Assembly: GCA_050692985.1 (NCBI GenBank) | Contig: JBOGVZ010000063.1 | Span: forward strand, 1-7,131 | Reading direction: 5' to 3' | DNA from: JBOGVZ01 sp050692985 | Lineage (GTDB): Bacteria > Actinomycetota > UBA4738 > CALAEC01 | Length of the DNA stretch: 7,131 bases | Shown here: positions 5,694 through 7,131 of the stretch, one piece after another | Layout: each line of letters opens with the position of its first letter | Numbering within the stretch: the stretch's first letter is position 1 | Notes under the pieces: model-generated | Database searches by the model: none | What the model was told of the DNA's origin: nothing | Seen by the model: the letters and a program-made list of their open reading frames with translations, nothing else | Position numbers and translations under genes: made by a program

Positions 5694-6773
5694 TCAGAGG
5701 ATGGGGGAAGCCTCCGCAAATGACGGCGGCCACACGATCCTCTTGACTCCTTCCTGCCACTGGACCACTAGGATCTCGTGGTCCTCCTGTCGACCGTCAT
5801 CCCCGAGGCCGAACCGGCCGAAGAACGTGGTGCACCGGAGCCCCCGGGCGGTCTCCAGCAGCGCCTGATCCTCCGTCGTTCCGGCCTCCCCGGCGCAGCG
5901 CAAGGCGACGAGGCCGGCCGCGTACGCTTGCGCTGCCGGGTAGTCGACGCCGCCGGGCCCGGGCCGCAGCGTCGGCACGACCTCGGCCCGGAGAGCCCGG
6001 ATCGCATCCGCCTGCCTCGGTCCGACGTCGACGGAGAACCGGGCGCCCTCCTCCCACTGGGACGGGCCCAAGATCCCTGTTGAGGCTGGCCCGAGGGCCG
6101 GGCCGAAGAGGCTGATCCCGGCGGCCACCGCGGCGACCGCGGCCGCCCTGGCCCGAAGACGGCGGACGAGCTCGACATCATCCATGAAGGTCCCCGCTGC
6201 GAGGACCACATCCGCGTCGGACGCCTCGGGCACCTCCTCCGGTGCCACGGTTCCGACGAGCTTCATCCCCAGCCGGTCCGCGGCATCGTGCGCCCCCAGG
6301 GCGGCGCTTCGCCCGAACAGCCCCCGCCCGGTGGCGACGAGCACCCGTGCCCCGGGCAGGAAGTCCGCCAACGCTTCGAGCACTGGTCCGAGGTACCGAC
6401 TCGCTGGCGAGGGGACCGACACGACGCCGGGGAGCCGCTCGACCTCGTCGGCGCTTCCCCCGTGGTTCCAGAGGACCCGTCCGCGTTTGGCGGCCCACCG
6501 AGCGGCCTCATCGACCAGGTCGCTCCCATAGGGCCCTACGAGGAGGTCCGCTTCCGCCACCTCCTCGAGGGCCCCGCGGACCCCGGCTCGGGTCCCGCCA
6601 TCGTCCACGACGTGGAGTTCCGGGGCGAGTCGGTCCTCGCCCATCCGAATCCCGCCGAGCGTCCGGGCCCCCTGCACAACCTGCCGGAGACCCGCGGCGG
6701 CCAGCCGCCCGAGGAAGCCGTACCGACCGGTCAGCGACAGGGGAGCGCCTACCACGAGCCGCGCGTCAGGCAC
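5694..6773 (-). CDS. Type-I periplasmic-binding-fold protein (branched-chain amino acid/amide ABC substrate-binding-like), no signal peptide
   Basis: The 359-residue product resembles ABC substrate-binding proteins of the Leu/Ile/Val and amide class. LVVGAPLSLTGRYGFLG (6-22) is the typical opening strand and loop. ELHVVDDGGT (52-61), ADLLVGPYGSDLVDEA (75-90), RVLWNHGGSAD (99-109) and VVSVPSPASRYL (117-128) follow in the order expected for the first lobe. The second lobe has RVLVATGRGLFGRS (143-156) and YPAAQAYAAGLVALRC (278-293), and the end has TTFFGRFGL and ILVVQWQ. Normal transporters of this type are exported lipoproteins. This one starts directly with the fold after five residues, so it should stay in the cytoplasm unless the real start is upstream. 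GTG 6773 has GAGGAG only three bases away. The frame is open upstream, but I see no hydrophobic signal there. No permease or ATPase gene is in the window. A cytoplasmic ligand sensor is possible. Confidence 0.8.
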   Translation of the reverse strand: MPDARLVVGAPLSLTGRYGFLGRLAAAGLRQVVQGARTLGGIRMGEDRLAPELHVVDDGGTRAGVRGALEEVAEADLLVGPYGSDLVDEAARWAAKRGRVLWNHGGSADEVERLPGVVSVPSPASRYLGPVLEALADFLPGARVLVATGRGLFGRSAALGAHDAADRLGMKLVGTVAPEEVPEASDADVVLAAGTFMDDVELVRRLRARAAAVAAVAAGISLFGPALGPASTGILGPSQWEEGARFSVDVGPRQADAIRALRAEVVPTLRPGPGGVDYPAAQAYAAGLVALRCAGEAGTTEDQALLETARGLRCTTFFGRFGLGDDGRQEDHEILVVQWQEGVKRIVWPPSFAEASPIL

Positions 6774-6925
6774 TCGCTCCTCAGACCTCCTCCATGCGGT
6801 CGGGGTGCTGGAGGGATGCGCCGTGCGCTGGCGTCATACCCCGAGCCTGGCTACAAGGGCGCCAAGAACGATTGGTGCAGCACTCCACCGTCGCCTGGAG
6901 GCCGCTCGGAAAGGACGGGAGTCGT

Positions 6926-7131
6926 TCACGGTCGACCCGTAGCCAGGGTCAGCGCCCGAACCACGTCGCGCTGAAGAACCGCCGACCAGCGGAACAGCCG
7001 CCCAAGGCGCACCAGCGCCATCCCCCGTCCCAACACGACCTCGACCACGCCCTGGACGTCGAATAGCGCCAAGGCCACCGCATCGCCCCCGGCCATCTCC
7101 CGGCTCTCCGCCACCACCCTTGGATCCTCCC
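6926..7131 (-). CDS. Hypothetical protein, C-terminal end, runs off the window edge
   Basis: The minus-strand frame is open from the right edge to a TGA at 6928-6926 and reads as about 67 residues. Third codon positions are mostly G or C, as in the surrounding genes. The sequence (GGDAVALALFDVQGVVEVVL, then LVRLGRLFRWSAVLQRDVVR) looks like folded alpha/beta protein without membrane segments or a motif I recognise. A GTG at 7117 could be the start, but the frame continues past it, so it is more likely the 3' end of a longer gene. Between it and the substrate-binding-like gene (6774-6925) there is about 150 bp with no clear promoter. A short frame ending TGA at 6781 (MEEV at its end) is too weak to call. 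Confidence 0.35.
   Translation of the reverse strand, partial: EDPRVVAESREMAGGDAVALALFDVQGVVEVVLGRGMALVRLGRLFRWSAVLQRDVVRALTLATGRP

Noticed and set aside
6242..7066. Plus-strand open frame of 274 codons rich in Arg and Pro
   Set aside because: It is a shadow of the substrate-binding-like gene on the minus strand. Its Arg/Pro composition is typical of antisense GC-rich coding DNA.

Overview
The window is high in GC, with G or C in most third codon positions. It reads like an actinobacterial chromosome (Actinomycetota or a similar high-GC lineage). The clues are an IS481-type transposase fragment, an ArsR/SRPBCC gene pair, a ClpP and a type-2 NADH dehydrogenase piece with actinobacterial flavour. 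The lineage cannot be fixed from this window alone. No RNA gene or CRISPR array was seen.

Layout. Positions 1-134 hold nothing recognisable. At 135-470 lies the left end of an IS481-family element with the first ~85 codons of its transposase. It breaks abruptly into the interior of a staphylococcal-nuclease-like gene on the minus strand (about 471-764). Upstream of that gene on the same strand is a secreted protein (751-1568) with an InlB-type repeat, an Ig-like segment, a nine-glycine linker and a C-terminal excalibur calcium-binding motif. It is split by a one-base frameshift near 1212. A divergent intergenic region (1569-1814) leads to a complete tyrosine recombinase (1815-2789). Converging on it is the C-terminal half of a beta-class DNA methyltransferase (2795-3154). 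This stretch looks like the remains of one or more mobile elements.

From 3233 the content changes to cellular functions. An intact clpP (minus strand, 3233-3886) is divergent from an SRPBCC/AHSA1-type gene (3985-4431, frameshifted) that overlaps an intact ArsR-family repressor gene (4428-4754) by ATGA. The clpP/SRPBCC intergenic region carries two copies of the inverted repeat GCAAC-N6-GTTGC with centres exactly 42 bp apart. These are probable operators, most simply for the ArsR repressor, and they could couple clpP to the SRPBCC-ArsR pair. A type-2 NADH dehydrogenase lacking its N-terminal half follows (4823-5560). Converging on it is a substrate-binding-protein-like gene without a signal peptide (5694-6773, minus). 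The C-terminal end of an unrecognised minus-strand gene runs off the right edge.

The dominant theme is decay and rearrangement. Four genes are cut (transposase, nuclease, methyltransferase, NDH-2). Two more carry single-base frameshifts in short homopolymers, which could be real mutations or assembly errors. I do not see a convincing new multi-gene system. The most testable signals are the paired operators and an 11-bp inverted repeat that would hide the transposase ribosome-binding site in read-through transcripts.
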